Assembly: GCA_900313235.1 (NCBI GenBank)
Contig: OMQN01000009.1
Coordinates: 1-43,709 of the forward strand
DNA: 43,709 bases
Direction: 5' to 3'
Source: an uncultured Prevotellaceae bacterium
Lineage (GTDB): Bacteria > Bacteroidota > Bacteroidia > Bacteroidales > Bacteroidaceae
The notes under the pieces are model-generated. The model saw only the letters and a program-made list of their open reading frames with translations, made no database searches and was not told where the DNA came from. This document shows positions 1 to 7,600 of the stretch, piece after piece. The translations under genes were made by a program, and so were the position numbers. The stretch's first letter is position 1. The number at the start of each line of letters is the position of its first letter.

Positions 1-114
1 TGTATGAATAAGTTTGGAGAGTATATGACCACTCCTACTGTTTTGCATGCAGCTGACTATAAAGTAGAGGATGGTATCACCTATCTTCCGCTTTACATGA
101 CACCTTTATTGTAA
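1..114 (+). CDS. 3' end of an unidentified gene (partial)
   Basis: An open frame enters the window at base 1 and ends at the TAA at 112-114, giving 37 residues that finish in YLPLYMTPLL. No domain can be recognised in so short a tail. The composition, with aromatic residues and alternating hydrophobics at the very end, would fit the last strands of a secreted beta-rich protein, but this is only an impression. The upstream part lies outside the window. Confidence 0.5.
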   Translation, partial: CMNKFGEYMTTPTVLHAADYKVEDGITYLPLYMTPLL

Positions 115-187
115 GTACAGTGAATCATGGGGACTCTGCTGATTATGTTTGAAAAACATTAGAATAGGAATAACACGTTATGTAAAT

Positions 188-617
188 ATGGAAAAACGTA
201 GAGAAATAAGAAATAGTACCGCTGAGTTCCTTATCTTTCAGATAGAAGGAAAGGAACAAGGGATAGAGGTGTTCTATAAGGACAAAACGGTGTGGTGTAC
301 CCAGAAGGCGATGGGTATGCTGTTTGACTGCTCAACGGACAATGTGGGACTTCATCTGAAGAACATATTTACAAGCGGTGAACTGGTTAAGGATTCAGTT
401 ACCGAGAAAATCTCGGCAACTGCCTCTGATGGGAAGAACTATATGACTCAGTTCTATAACCTTGATGCCATCATCAGCGTGGGGTATCGTGTCAATAGCA
501 TCCGGGCTACTCAGTTCCGCCAGTGGGCAACAAGAGAAGTATCGTATCGTACAGGATCGTTTGTTCCAGAGTGACTTTGACAAGTATCTGGGTGAATTAC
601 CTTTTGAAGGTGAGTAA
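188..617 (+). pseudogene. RhuM-family protein, internally deleted and frameshifted
   Basis: The frame from the ATG at 188 encodes a RhuM-type N-terminus: a segment with FLIFQIEGKEQGIEVFYKD, then TVWCTQKAMGMLF, then AIISVGYRVNSIRATQFRQW. It then shifts and stops at 574. In another frame the bases from about 534 to the TAA at 615-617 encode EKYRIVQDRLFQSDFDKYL, which matches the normal C-terminal end of RhuM proteins. Family members are about 330 residues long, so roughly 150-200 middle residues are missing and the two ends are joined out of frame at about 525-540. RhuM proteins have no firm biochemical role and often sit near mobile or restriction genes. An in-frame TTG at 149 is a less likely start. 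Confidence 0.8.
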
Positions 618-750
618 GATTCCTGTATACAACATATCATTACGGTAGAGGGACGTAGCCTAATACGCACTTTCTTGGCTGGTGCCACAAAAGATGCCGC
701 AATCAGTTCAAGAGCGATGAGCAAGCTCAGAAGAAAAAGATGTGAATAGT

Positions 751-782
751 TTTGGTTCATTCAGAAAGAATGATTACCTTTG
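751..782 (+). promoter_or_regulatory. Bacteroidetes-type promoter with no obvious own gene
   Basis: TTTG at 751-754 and TACCTTTG at 775-782 are separated by 20 bp, the consensus arrangement for the main Bacteroidetes sigma factor. It lies about 120 bp before tadA and ahead of two hairpins, so it would make either a long tadA leader or a small RNA. Confidence 0.6.
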
Positions 783-841
783 AGACGATGTCTCGAAGTT
801 CTTGGACAAGCCATGCGAACGAGTTCGAGTTCTCTCGTTCG
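782..841 (+). other. Two hairpins between the tandem promoters of tadA
   Basis: GAGAC-GAT-GTCTC at 782-794 and an 8-bp perfect stem CGAACGAG (816-823) with CTCGTTCG (834-841) lie between the upstream promoter and the tadA promoter. They could fold in a leader RNA or a short ncRNA. No open frame of note covers them. There is no clear T-run after the second stem, so it is not a classic terminator. Confidence 0.4.
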
Positions 842-856
842 AAAATCCTCAAATAT

Positions 857-888
857 TTTGGTATTTTGCTCACTTATTCGTAACTTTG
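857..888 (+). promoter_or_regulatory. Promoter of tadA
   Basis: TTTG at 857-860, 20 bp spacing and TAACTTTG at 881-888. The expected transcript start is about 892-894, just before the ATG at 901, which settles that ATG as the start rather than the in-frame upstream ATG at 802. Confidence 0.75.
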
Positions 889-900
889 CACATCAACATC

Positions 901-1344
901 ATGGAACAGCAACAGAAGGATATTCAGTATATGCGCAAGGCTCTGGACGAGGCCCAGCAGGCCTTTGAGGAGGGCGAGATACCCATCGGAGCGGTAGTAG
1001 TCTGCCAAGACCGCATCATAGCACGTGCCCACAACCTCACAGAGACGCTACACGACGTGACGGCCCATGCTGAGATGCAGGCCATCACCGCTGCCGCCAA
1101 CGAGCTGGGCGGCAAGTACCTCACTGACTGCACCCTCTACGTCACCGTGGAGCCCTGCACCATGTGTGCCGGAGCCCTGGGATGGAGCCAGATACCACGC
1201 ATCGTCTATGGCTGTCGCGACGAGAAGCGTGGCTATACCGACTATGCGCCCCATGCCCTACACCCCAAATGCCAAGTCACGGGCGGCATACTCGAAGACG
1301 AGTGCCGCCAACTCATGCAGGATTTATTCAAGGGTAAGCGATAA
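901..1344 (+). CDS. tadA: tRNA adenosine(34) deaminase TadA
   Basis: TadA converts adenosine 34 of tRNA-Arg(ACG) to inosine in the cytoplasm, allowing one tRNA to read several Arg codons. The 147-residue product has the cytidine-deaminase-fold zinc site: HAE at 56-58 (His ligand and proton-shuttling Glu) and PCTMC at 85-89 with both Cys ligands. The length is normal for the family. A longer frame begins at 802, but the promoter at 857-888 lies inside it, so the ATG at 901 is preferred. The gene stands alone and is followed by a terminator. A second, partial copy of its last 62 codons lies at 2010-2198. Confidence 0.95.
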   Translation: MEQQQKDIQYMRKALDEAQQAFEEGEIPIGAVVVCQDRIIARAHNLTETLHDVTAHAEMQAITAAANELGGKYLTDCTLYVTVEPCTMCAGALGWSQIPRIVYGCRDEKRGYTDYAPHALHPKCQVTGGILEDECRQLMQDLFKGKR

Positions 1345-1364
1345 TTTATCAAACTAAAAAGCGA

Positions 1365-1393
1365 AGCTGACATTCGTAATGTCAGCTATTTTT
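1365..1393 (+). terminator. Rho-independent terminator of tadA
   Basis: A perfect 10-bp stem AGCTGACATT / AATGTCAGCT (1365-1374 and 1378-1387) with a 3-nt loop is followed by ATTTTTATTT. It lies 20 bp after the tadA stop. Confidence 0.85.
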
Positions 1394-1407
1394 ATTTGCG
1401 TGTTTTA

Positions 1408-1877
1408 ACGAAAAAATTCTCCAAGGAATTTTTACCGATTTACTAGATGAACCTGCACGACATACAATAACTCATTGTATATAAGATTGTTATACTGCGT
1501 AAGTATAAATATATTCCACAGCCTAACCTGCACAAATGACCGTATTTTGATGGTTTAATTGGCGATTTTCAGCGTAACATACTGAAAACAAGGTTGTTTG
1601 GAAATAGTTCTACTATCTCAAACACTTTGTTTGCGGCTTAAAACAGTTTGTTTTATGGGTAAAACACTTTGTTTGGTGCCTGCAACAATAATGCAAACAC
1701 TTTTCTGGATTCTTGCTATTAGTGACAGGTTTGTCCGAAAAACAGAAAATTTGTGCAGGTTAGGCTGTGGAATGTTATTAAACATGCACGCCTCTCAGCC
1801 CTTTATTTATCGGCATTTCAGAGTAGTCGTGCAGGTTCATTGACAATTTCAACAATTTTTCTCAGAAAATTTTTCGT
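1408..1877. repeat. Nested inverted-repeat element (MITE-like)
   Basis: This stretch of more than 300 bases has no credible gene. It is built around one centre near 1643. A perfect 25-bp inverted repeat pairs 1513-1537 with 1749-1773. A perfect 14-bp inverted repeat pairs 1448-1461 with 1826-1839. Weaker symmetry continues to about 1408 and 1877. Both arms carry an ACCTGCAC core. In the middle, three copies of AAACASTTTGTTT start at 1620, 1641 and 1662, exactly 21 bp apart, with looser copies at 1586 and 1695. Terminal inverted repeats around a short non-coding core suggest a non-autonomous mobile element, but I could not find a clean target-site duplication. Confidence 0.6.
1620..1674. repeat. 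Three 13-bp near-palindromes at 21-bp period
   Basis: AAACACTTTGTTT (1620-1632), AAACAGTTTGTTT (1641-1653) and AAACACTTTGTTT (1662-1674) lie on the same face of the helix, two turns apart. The spacing suggests protein binding sites or short tandem duplication inside the inverted-repeat element. Confidence 0.6.
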
Positions 1878-1889
1878 GCAGGGCTGCAC

Positions 1890-2009
1890 AGGGAAGTTCA
1901 TTACACTGGAAGAGCGTTGCATTCTCCGATCCTTCATAGTAGCTACCGCCAGTTTGAGACAAAGCCTCAACACCATAGGTGTATACGCCATGCACCTGAC
2001 CAGGAGTCT
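1890..2009 (-). pseudogene. Unidentified coding-like fragment
   Basis: Between the inverted-repeat element and the tadA fragment, the minus strand reads openly with a protein-like composition, including GQVHGVYTYGVEALSQTGG and YYEGSENATLFQCNELP. It has no start of its own and is cut off on both sides. I do not recognise the family. Its length and position suggest a leftover piece of a larger gene, possibly a surface protein. Confidence 0.3.
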
Positions 2010-2198
2010 TGCACCATGTGTGCCGGAGCCTTGGGGTGGAGTCAGATACCACGCATTGTCTATGGCTGTCGCGACGAGAAACGCGGCTATACCGACTATG
2101 CACCTCATGCCCTGCATCCAAAATGCCAGGTTACGGGCGGAGTACTGGAAGACGAGTGCCGCCAACTGATGCAGGACTTCTTCAAGAGCAAGCGATAA
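2010..2198 (+). pseudogene. Second 3' fragment of tadA
   Basis: The reading frame matches codons 86-147 plus the stop of the intact tadA, without indels, from TGCACCATGTG to AAGCGATAA. Twenty of 63 codons differ, and 17 of these changes are synonymous; the other three are Ile to Val, Leu to Phe and Gly to Ser. The N-terminal half with the HAE motif is absent and the bases upstream are unrelated, so it cannot make a working deaminase. The pattern of differences shows that the fragment descends from a gene that diverged while functional, not from a recent local duplication. Confidence 0.85.
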
Positions 2199-2321
2199 TT
2201 TGAAAAGAAATCGGCAATTAACGAAATGAGCAAAATATACTCACAATTTACAACAAAAAGTAGCAAAAAATAGCAAAACAGTTAAAAAACGAGGCAAAAA
2301 TGCATATTTTTTTAAATTATA

Positions 2322-2353
2322 TTTGCTAAAATAACGCAAAATTATTACCTTTG
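2322..2353 (+). promoter_or_regulatory. Promoter of the susC-like operon
   Basis: TTTG at 2322-2325, 20 bp spacing and TACCTTTG at 2346-2353. Transcription would start near 2358, giving an unusually long leader for this window. Confidence 0.75.
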
Positions 2354-2363
2354 CACCTTGCAA

Positions 2364-2423
2364 ATGAACACTATCGCCATAAAAAGCAAAAGGCGATGTT
2401 GGACAAGTAGCAAATTTAAATAG
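2364..2423 (+). CDS. Possible 19-residue leader peptide in the susC leader
   Basis: ATG at 2364 opens a 19-codon frame ending in TAG at 2421-2423. The product, MNTIAIKSKRRCWTSSKFK, is strongly basic. The ATG would lie only about 5 nt after the predicted transcript start, and the frame spans the leader hairpin. Short frames like this occur by chance, so the call is weak. Confidence 0.2.
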   Translation: MNTIAIKSKRRCWTSSKFK

Positions 2424-2518
2424 GTAACAATAAAAAAGATAATAGTACACGTACATTATTATATAGAGAAAAATTGGTATCAGCCAACAGTTTGCCGGAA
2501 GTAGGCAACCATTACAAA

Positions 2519-5500
2519 ATGAAACAACAATTAAACAAAAAACAGTATAAATTATCTATGAAGAAAAGACTGACAATGTTTCTCGCCTGTCTCTTCATGA
2601 GTCTCGGTATGGCGATTGCCCAGCAGAAGATTACAGGTACTGTCTTTGAAGACAATGGTGAACCATGTATTGGTGCCACCGTGATGATTCAAGGCTCTAA
2701 ATTAGGAACAAAGACCGACATTGACGGTAACTTCAGCATTAACGTGCAGGAGGGAAAGAAGCTTGTGATAAGCTATGTCGGAATGGTTTCACAAACAGTA
2801 AAGGCCAAAAACGGCATGAAAGTAACGCTGCAGGCTGATGCCACGCAGCTGCAAGAGGTAGTAGCCGTTGGTATGATGAAACAGGATAAGCGCCTGTTTA
2901 CTGGTGCAGCAACTAAAGTTGACGCTGAGAAAGCCAAGTTAGACGGTGTTGCTGATATCAGCCGTTCACTGGAAGGCCGTGCTGCCGGTGTATCCGTGCA
3001 GAACGTATCAGGTACTTTCGGTACGGCTCCAAAGATTCGTGTCCGTGGTGCTACGTCTATCTACGGTTCATCAAAGCCACTGTGGGTGGTTGATGGTGTT
3101 ATCATGGAAGATGTTACCGAGGTGGATGCCGACGCTTTGTCTTCTGGTGATGCTACCACACTGATTTCCAGTGCCATTGCCGGACTGAACGCAGACGATA
3201 TCGAGTCATTCCAGATTCTGAAGGACGGTAGTGCTACCTCTATCTATGGTGCACGCGCTATGGCTGGTGTGATTGTCGTTACCACCAAGCGTGGTCATGC
3301 AGGTTCTTCAAAGATTAGCTATACTGGTGAGTTCACCATGCGTCTGAAGCCCAGCTACTCTACCTTCAACATCATGAATTCACAGGAGCAGATGAGTGTC
3401 TTCCGTGAGATGCAGAACAACGGTTTCCTGTCATTCATGAGCAGCTACCGTGCTTCGTCAAGCGGTGTATTCGGTAAGATGTATCACCTGATGAACGAAT
3501 ACGACCCCGCTACTGGCGACTTCAAGTTGGCCAATACTCAGGAAGCTATGTACAGCTATCTGCGTGAAGCTGAGATGCGTAACACAGACTGGTTTGACGA
3601 GCTGTTCTCTAACAGCATCCAGCAGAACCACTCTGTCTCACTGGCATCTGGTACCGACAAGGCTCAGTACTATGCCTCTTTCTCGCTGATGAGCGATCCA
3701 GGATGGACAGAGCGCAGCAAGGTGGAGCGTTACACTGCAAATATCAATGCCAACTACAATCTGAACAAGAGACTGTCATTGAACTTGATTGGTAATACGA
3801 GCTACCGTAAGCAGCAAGCTCCTGGTACTTCTAATCAGGAGACCGACGTTGTATCGGGTGAGGTAAAGCGTGACTTTGACATCAACCCCTACTCGTACGC
3901 CATCAACTCATCTCGTACGCTGGACGCCAACGAGTACTATATCCGTAACTTCGCACCCTTCAACATCCACAGCGAGTTGAATAACAACTACATGGAACTT
4001 GACGTTGTAGACTTGAAGTTCCAGGGTGAATTGAAGTACAAGCCTGTCAAGACTGTAGAGCTGAGCGCTCTTGCCGCTTACAAGTACTCTACCACCACAC
4101 AGGCCCACTTTATCACTGAGAATTCTAACCAGGCCATGGCTTACCGCATGATGGACGATGCCACGATGCGTAATTCAAACGCCTGGCTCTATACAGACCC
4201 CGATGTGCTGAACGCACTGCCTGAGACTGTACTGCCTCGAGGTGGTTTCCACAAAGAGACTGTATACAAGATGAACTCTTGGGACTTCCGTCTTACCGCC
4301 AACTATAACGACGTATTCAACGATACACACATCGTCAATGCTTATGGTGGTATGGAAATCAACGATATTGAGCGTCGCCAGACTTCTAACATGAAGGTTG
4401 GTGTACTCTACGACATGGGACAGCTGGGAAGCTATGACTACAGCTATTTCAAGCAGGCCAGCGAAGAGAATAACATTTACTATTCTTTGAACAACGGCTA
4501 CAGCCGTGAGGTATCATTCTTTGGTACTGCAACATACTCTTACAAGAGACGTTACACCATCAACGGTACTGTACGCTACGAGGGTAGCAACCGTCTGGGT
4601 AAGGCTACCAGCGCACGTTGGTTGCCTACATGGAACATCTCTGGCGCTTGGAATGCGCACGAGGAGCCTTGGTTTGCCAGAACATTCAAGAACGCCCTGA
4701 CACATGCCACCCTGAAGGCCAGCTACTCTCTGACGGGTGACAAACCTGCCGTTACGAACTCAAACGTTATCATCCGTTCGTACAACCCATGGCGTGCATA
4801 CTCTTCAGACAAGGAGACAGGTCTGCAGATTTACAACTTTGCCAACCCCGACTTGACTTACGAGAAGAAGCATGAGTTCAACATTGGTGTTGACCTCGGA
4901 TTCTGCGACAACCGCATCAACTTCCAGTTCGACTGGTACACTCGTAACAACTACGACCTGATTGGCCCGAACCGTGGTTCTGGTGTTGGCGGCGAAATCG
5001 TCAAGTATGCCAACGTTGCATCCATGAAGTCTCATGGTGAGGAGTTCTCACTGACCACCCACAACATCAAGACTAAGGACTTCGACTGGACAACAGACAT
5101 TATCTATTCACACACTCACTGTGAAGTAACCGACTTCGAATCACGTAACCGCGTCATCGACCTGATTACCGGTAACGGTTTCACAGAGAAAGGTTACCCC
5201 TATCGTTCATTGTTCTCTATGGACTTCCAGGGTCTGAACTCACAGGGTCTGCCTACTTTCATCAATGAAAAGGGCGAAAAGACCGTTAGCGATATCGACT
5301 TCCAGTCATACGACACCAGCCATCTGGTTTACGAAGGACCGACAGACCCCACTGTTACAGGCTCTATTGGTAACACCTTCCGCTATAAGAACTGGCACCT
5401 GAACGTGTTCATCACCTATTCTTACGGCAACGTAGTACGTCTTGATCCGACATTCGCTATGTCATACTCTGACCTCGGCGCTATGCCACGTGAGTTTGCC

Positions 5501-5863
5501 AACCGTTGGGTAGTACCTGGTGACGAGAACGCTACAACCATCCCTGCTATGGCTGACTTGCGCCAGATTCAGAACGACTCTCATCTGGGCTATGCTTACA
5601 ACGCATACAACTATTCAACAGACCGTATCGCCAAGGGTGACTTCATCCGTATGAAGGAAATCTCTCTGGCCTACGACTTCCCCAAGACTTGGATTCAGCA
5701 CCTCGGTTTGAGCAATCTCAGCATGAAGTTCCAGGCCACCAACCCATTCCTGATCTATGCTGACAAGAAGCTGAACGGTCAGGATCCCGAATTCTTCAAT
5801 TCAGGTGGTGTTGCTGTGCCAATGGCTAAGCAGTTTACCTTCACTGTACGTCTGGGAATTTAA
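2519..5863 (+). CDS. SusC/RagA-type TonB-dependent outer membrane receptor
   Basis: This is an outer membrane transporter that, with its SusD partner, imports large ligands using TonB energy. From the ATG at 2519 it has about 1114 residues. A signal peptide runs around MKKRLTMFLACLFMSLGMAIAQ (shown in two parts: MKKRLTMFLACL then FMSLGMAIAQ, residues 14-35). A carboxypeptidase-D regulatory-like domain follows (about 37-107), then a TonB-box-like LQEVVAVG (111-118), a plug with IRVRGATSIYGSSKP and the family hallmark WVVDGV, and a long beta-barrel ending FTFTVRLGI. It lacks the N-terminal STN domain, so signalling through an anti-sigma factor is unlikely. An ATG at 2558 and a TTG at 2474 are in-frame alternatives. 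It is the first gene of a five-gene run. Confidence 0.93.
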   Translation: MKQQLNKKQYKLSMKKRLTMFLACLFMSLGMAIAQQKITGTVFEDNGEPCIGATVMIQGSKLGTKTDIDGNFSINVQEGKKLVISYVGMVSQTVKAKNGMKVTLQADATQLQEVVAVGMMKQDKRLFTGAATKVDAEKAKLDGVADISRSLEGRAAGVSVQNVSGTFGTAPKIRVRGATSIYGSSKPLWVVDGVIMEDVTEVDADALSSGDATTLISSAIAGLNADDIESFQILKDGSATSIYGARAMAGVIVVTTKRGHAGSSKISYTGEFTMRLKPSYSTFNIMNSQEQMSVFREMQNNGFLSFMSSYRASSSGVFGKMYHLMNEYDPATGDFKLANTQEAMYSYLREAEMRNTDWFDELFSNSIQQNHSVSLASGTDKAQYYASFSLMSDPGWTERSKVERYTANINANYNLNKRLSLNLIGNTSYRKQQAPGTSNQETDVVSGEVKRDFDINPYSYAINSSRTLDANEYYIRNFAPFNIHSELNNNYMELDVVDLKFQGELKYKPVKTVELSALAAYKYSTTTQAHFITENSNQAMAYRMMDDATMRNSNAWLYTDPDVLNALPETVLPRGGFHKETVYKMNSWDFRLTANYNDVFNDTHIVNAYGGMEINDIERRQTSNMKVGVLYDMGQLGSYDYSYFKQASEENNIYYSLNNGYSREVSFFGTATYSYKRRYTINGTVRYEGSNRLGKATSARWLPTWNISGAWNAHEEPWFARTFKNALTHATLKASYSLTGDKPAVTNSNVIIRSYNPWRAYSSDKETGLQIYNFANPDLTYEKKHEFNIGVDLGFCDNRINFQFDWYTRNNYDLIGPNRGSGVGGEIVKYANVASMKSHGEEFSLTTHNIKTKDFDWTTDIIYSHTHCEVTDFESRNRVIDLITGNGFTEKGYPYRSLFSMDFQGLNSQGLPTFINEKGEKTVSDIDFQSYDTSHLVYEGPTDPTVTGSIGNTFRYKNWHLNVFITYSYGNVVRLDPTFAMSYSDLGAMPREFANRWVVPGDENATTIPAMADLRQIQNDSHLGYAYNAYNYSTDRIAKGDFIRMKEISLAYDFPKTWIQHLGLSNLSMKFQATNPFLIYADKKLNGQDPEFFNSGGVAVPMAKQFTFTVRLGI

Positions 5864-5906
5864 TGAGATAATAGATAAGAGATAACTGATATAAGATATA
5901 AGAGAT

Positions 5907-7571
5907 ATGAAAAAATATATATTCGGAGCATTGACTATAGTATCGGCACTGACGTTGACGTCGTGCAACGACTATCTTGACAAGCTTCCTGATGACCGCG
6001 CTGAGCTGAATAGCGAAAAGAAAATCACAGAGTTGCTCGTGTCATCATATCCCTCTGTGACAAACAATCTGATTCAAGAGATGTTGTCAGACAACGTCGA
6101 CGACAACGGACGTGGCTATACCAGCCCTGTGCTGTGCGAAGAGCTCTATCGTCTGCAGGAGCCCACTGAGGAGAGCGACGATACGCCCTACGATGTATGG
6201 GAAGGTTTCTACCATTCTGTGGCTGTCTGCAACCAGGCATTACAGGCCATTGAACAAATGGGCAATCCAAAGAGTCTGCTTGGCGACAAGGCCGAGGCTC
6301 AAATAGTACGTGCATACAGCATGTTCCAGTTGGCCAACACCTTCTGTATGGCATGGAACCCTGAAAAGGCTGATGAGTATCTGGGTCTCCCCTATCCGCT
6401 GGAGCCTGAGCAGAATGTAAAGACAGTGTACAAGCGTGGCACACTGCGCGAACTCTACGCAGCTATTGACAAGGATATCGAAGAGGCACTGCCCAATATC
6501 GCATTGGCCAATGCTGGCTATAGTGTTCCCAAGTACCACTTCAACACCAAGGCCGCTTACGCTTTCGCTGCCCGTTTCAACCTATACTACATGAAGTATG
6601 ACAAGGCTGTGAAATATGCCTCAGTAGCATTGGGTAGTGATCCTACTTCAGTGATGCGTAATTACGAACCTTATCGCGACCTGGGTCGTCAAGACTTCGG
6701 CAACCGCTGGATTCGCAGTGACGAGGATGCCAACCTGTTGCTCATCAACAGCTTTACTCGCAGCTGCCGCTATTTGGTTAGCAGTTCTTCCAATGGCCGC
6801 TTCAACCACAACTACAACATGACAGCTTACGAGACCTATTGGGTAGATGGTCCTTGGGGTAGCGGTTCATCAAACAACTCTATCATCTATGCCAATAAGA
6901 TGTATGGTACCAACCAGTGCGTATCATATCCCAGCTACGATGAGCAGTTTGAATTCACCGACAAGCTGGCACAGATTGGCTATCCTCATGGTGTAGACGC
7001 AGTATTCACTGGCGACATGCTCATTCTGGAGCGCGCCGAGGCTTACACCCTGCAGGGCAAATATACCGAAGCGCTGGCCGACATCAACACATGGCTTTCT
7101 ACACACTGTACGGACAAGGTGGAGGATGGAACAGTTGTCGCCCCAGCTCCTAAGCCCCAGACACTGGCCGACGTTAACAAGTTCATCAATGGTCTTGACT
7201 ATGCCAAGCGTACACCTCAGGGCAACAGTGAGCGAAGCATGCGTAAGCACATGCACCCGCAGGGCTTCACGGTTACTGCTGGTGACATGGAGAACATGCT
7301 GCAGCTGATTCTTCACATGAAGCGTATCGAGAGCCAGCCTCACGGTCTTCGTTTCAATGACTTGAAGCGTTACGGCATTGAGTACACTCATCTTATCAAA
7401 GGTGAAGACCCTGTTGTCTTCATTGCTGGTGACCTGCGCGGTGCCGTTCAGATACCTAACACCGTTATGGCAGCCGGTATCGAGGCCAACAAGCGTATGA
7501 CCGCTGAGGAAATCAAGGCCTACATCGAGAGCACGGAGAGCGAGTATGCTGACGAAGAAGGAGATGAGTAA
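5907..7571 (+). CDS. SusD/RagB-family surface lipoprotein
   Basis: This is the lipoprotein lid that binds ligand above the SusC channel. The 554-residue product starts with a lipoprotein signal ending LTLTSC (Cys20). The helical SusD repeat region shows typical phrases such as EAQIVRAYSMFQLANTFC and FNTKAAYAFAARFNLYYMKYDKAVKYA (second phrase spans about residues 213-238). The C-terminal part has LRFNDLKRYGIEY, common in the family. It starts 43 bp after susC, so the pair is surely co-transcribed. The acidic last residues (ESEYADEEGDE) are unusual but not diagnostic. The ligand cannot be told from sequence; the neighbours argue for protein or peptide. Confidence 0.93.
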   Translation: MKKYIFGALTIVSALTLTSCNDYLDKLPDDRAELNSEKKITELLVSSYPSVTNNLIQEMLSDNVDDNGRGYTSPVLCEELYRLQEPTEESDDTPYDVWEGFYHSVAVCNQALQAIEQMGNPKSLLGDKAEAQIVRAYSMFQLANTFCMAWNPEKADEYLGLPYPLEPEQNVKTVYKRGTLRELYAAIDKDIEEALPNIALANAGYSVPKYHFNTKAAYAFAARFNLYYMKYDKAVKYASVALGSDPTSVMRNYEPYRDLGRQDFGNRWIRSDEDANLLLINSFTRSCRYLVSSSSNGRFNHNYNMTAYETYWVDGPWGSGSSNNSIIYANKMYGTNQCVSYPSYDEQFEFTDKLAQIGYPHGVDAVFTGDMLILERAEAYTLQGKYTEALADINTWLSTHCTDKVEDGTVVAPAPKPQTLADVNKFINGLDYAKRTPQGNSERSMRKHMHPQGFTVTAGDMENMLQLILHMKRIESQPHGLRFNDLKRYGIEYTHLIKGEDPVVFIAGDLRGAVQIPNTVMAAGIEANKRMTAEEIKAYIESTESEYADEEGDE

Positions 7572-7600
7572 TAACCGAATGAGATAAGGAGATAACAATT

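Larger units (their letters stand above)
2199..2518. other. AT-rich intergenic region ahead of the susC operon
   Basis: This 320-base gap holds the susC promoter (2322-2353) and a leader of about 160 nt. The leader contains an ATCGCC/GGCGAT hairpin (2373-2378 with 2392-2397) and a 19-codon open frame at 2364-2423. No other gene is seen. Confidence 0.6.

Noticed and set aside
620-750. Possible small gene after the RhuM remnant
   Set aside because: A frame reading VEGRSLIRTFLAGATKDAA is open for about 40 codons but has no start codon and no recognisable family, so it is not listed as a gene.
802-900. N-terminal extension of TadA from the ATG at 802
   Set aside because: The consensus promoter at 857-888 lies inside this stretch and the extension does not resemble TadA; the ATG at 901 gives the normal family length.
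1620-1674. CRISPR-like array
   Set aside because: The repeats are only 13 bp with 8-bp spacers of low complexity, and no cas genes are present.
1917-2198. Open frame of 93 codons as a second functional TadA
   Set aside because: Only the C-terminal half of the deaminase is present; the HAE zinc and catalytic motif is missing and the upstream residues are unrelated.
2474-2518. TTG start for the SusC-like protein
   Set aside because: It would add residues before the signal peptide; the ATG codons at 2519 and 2558 fit better.
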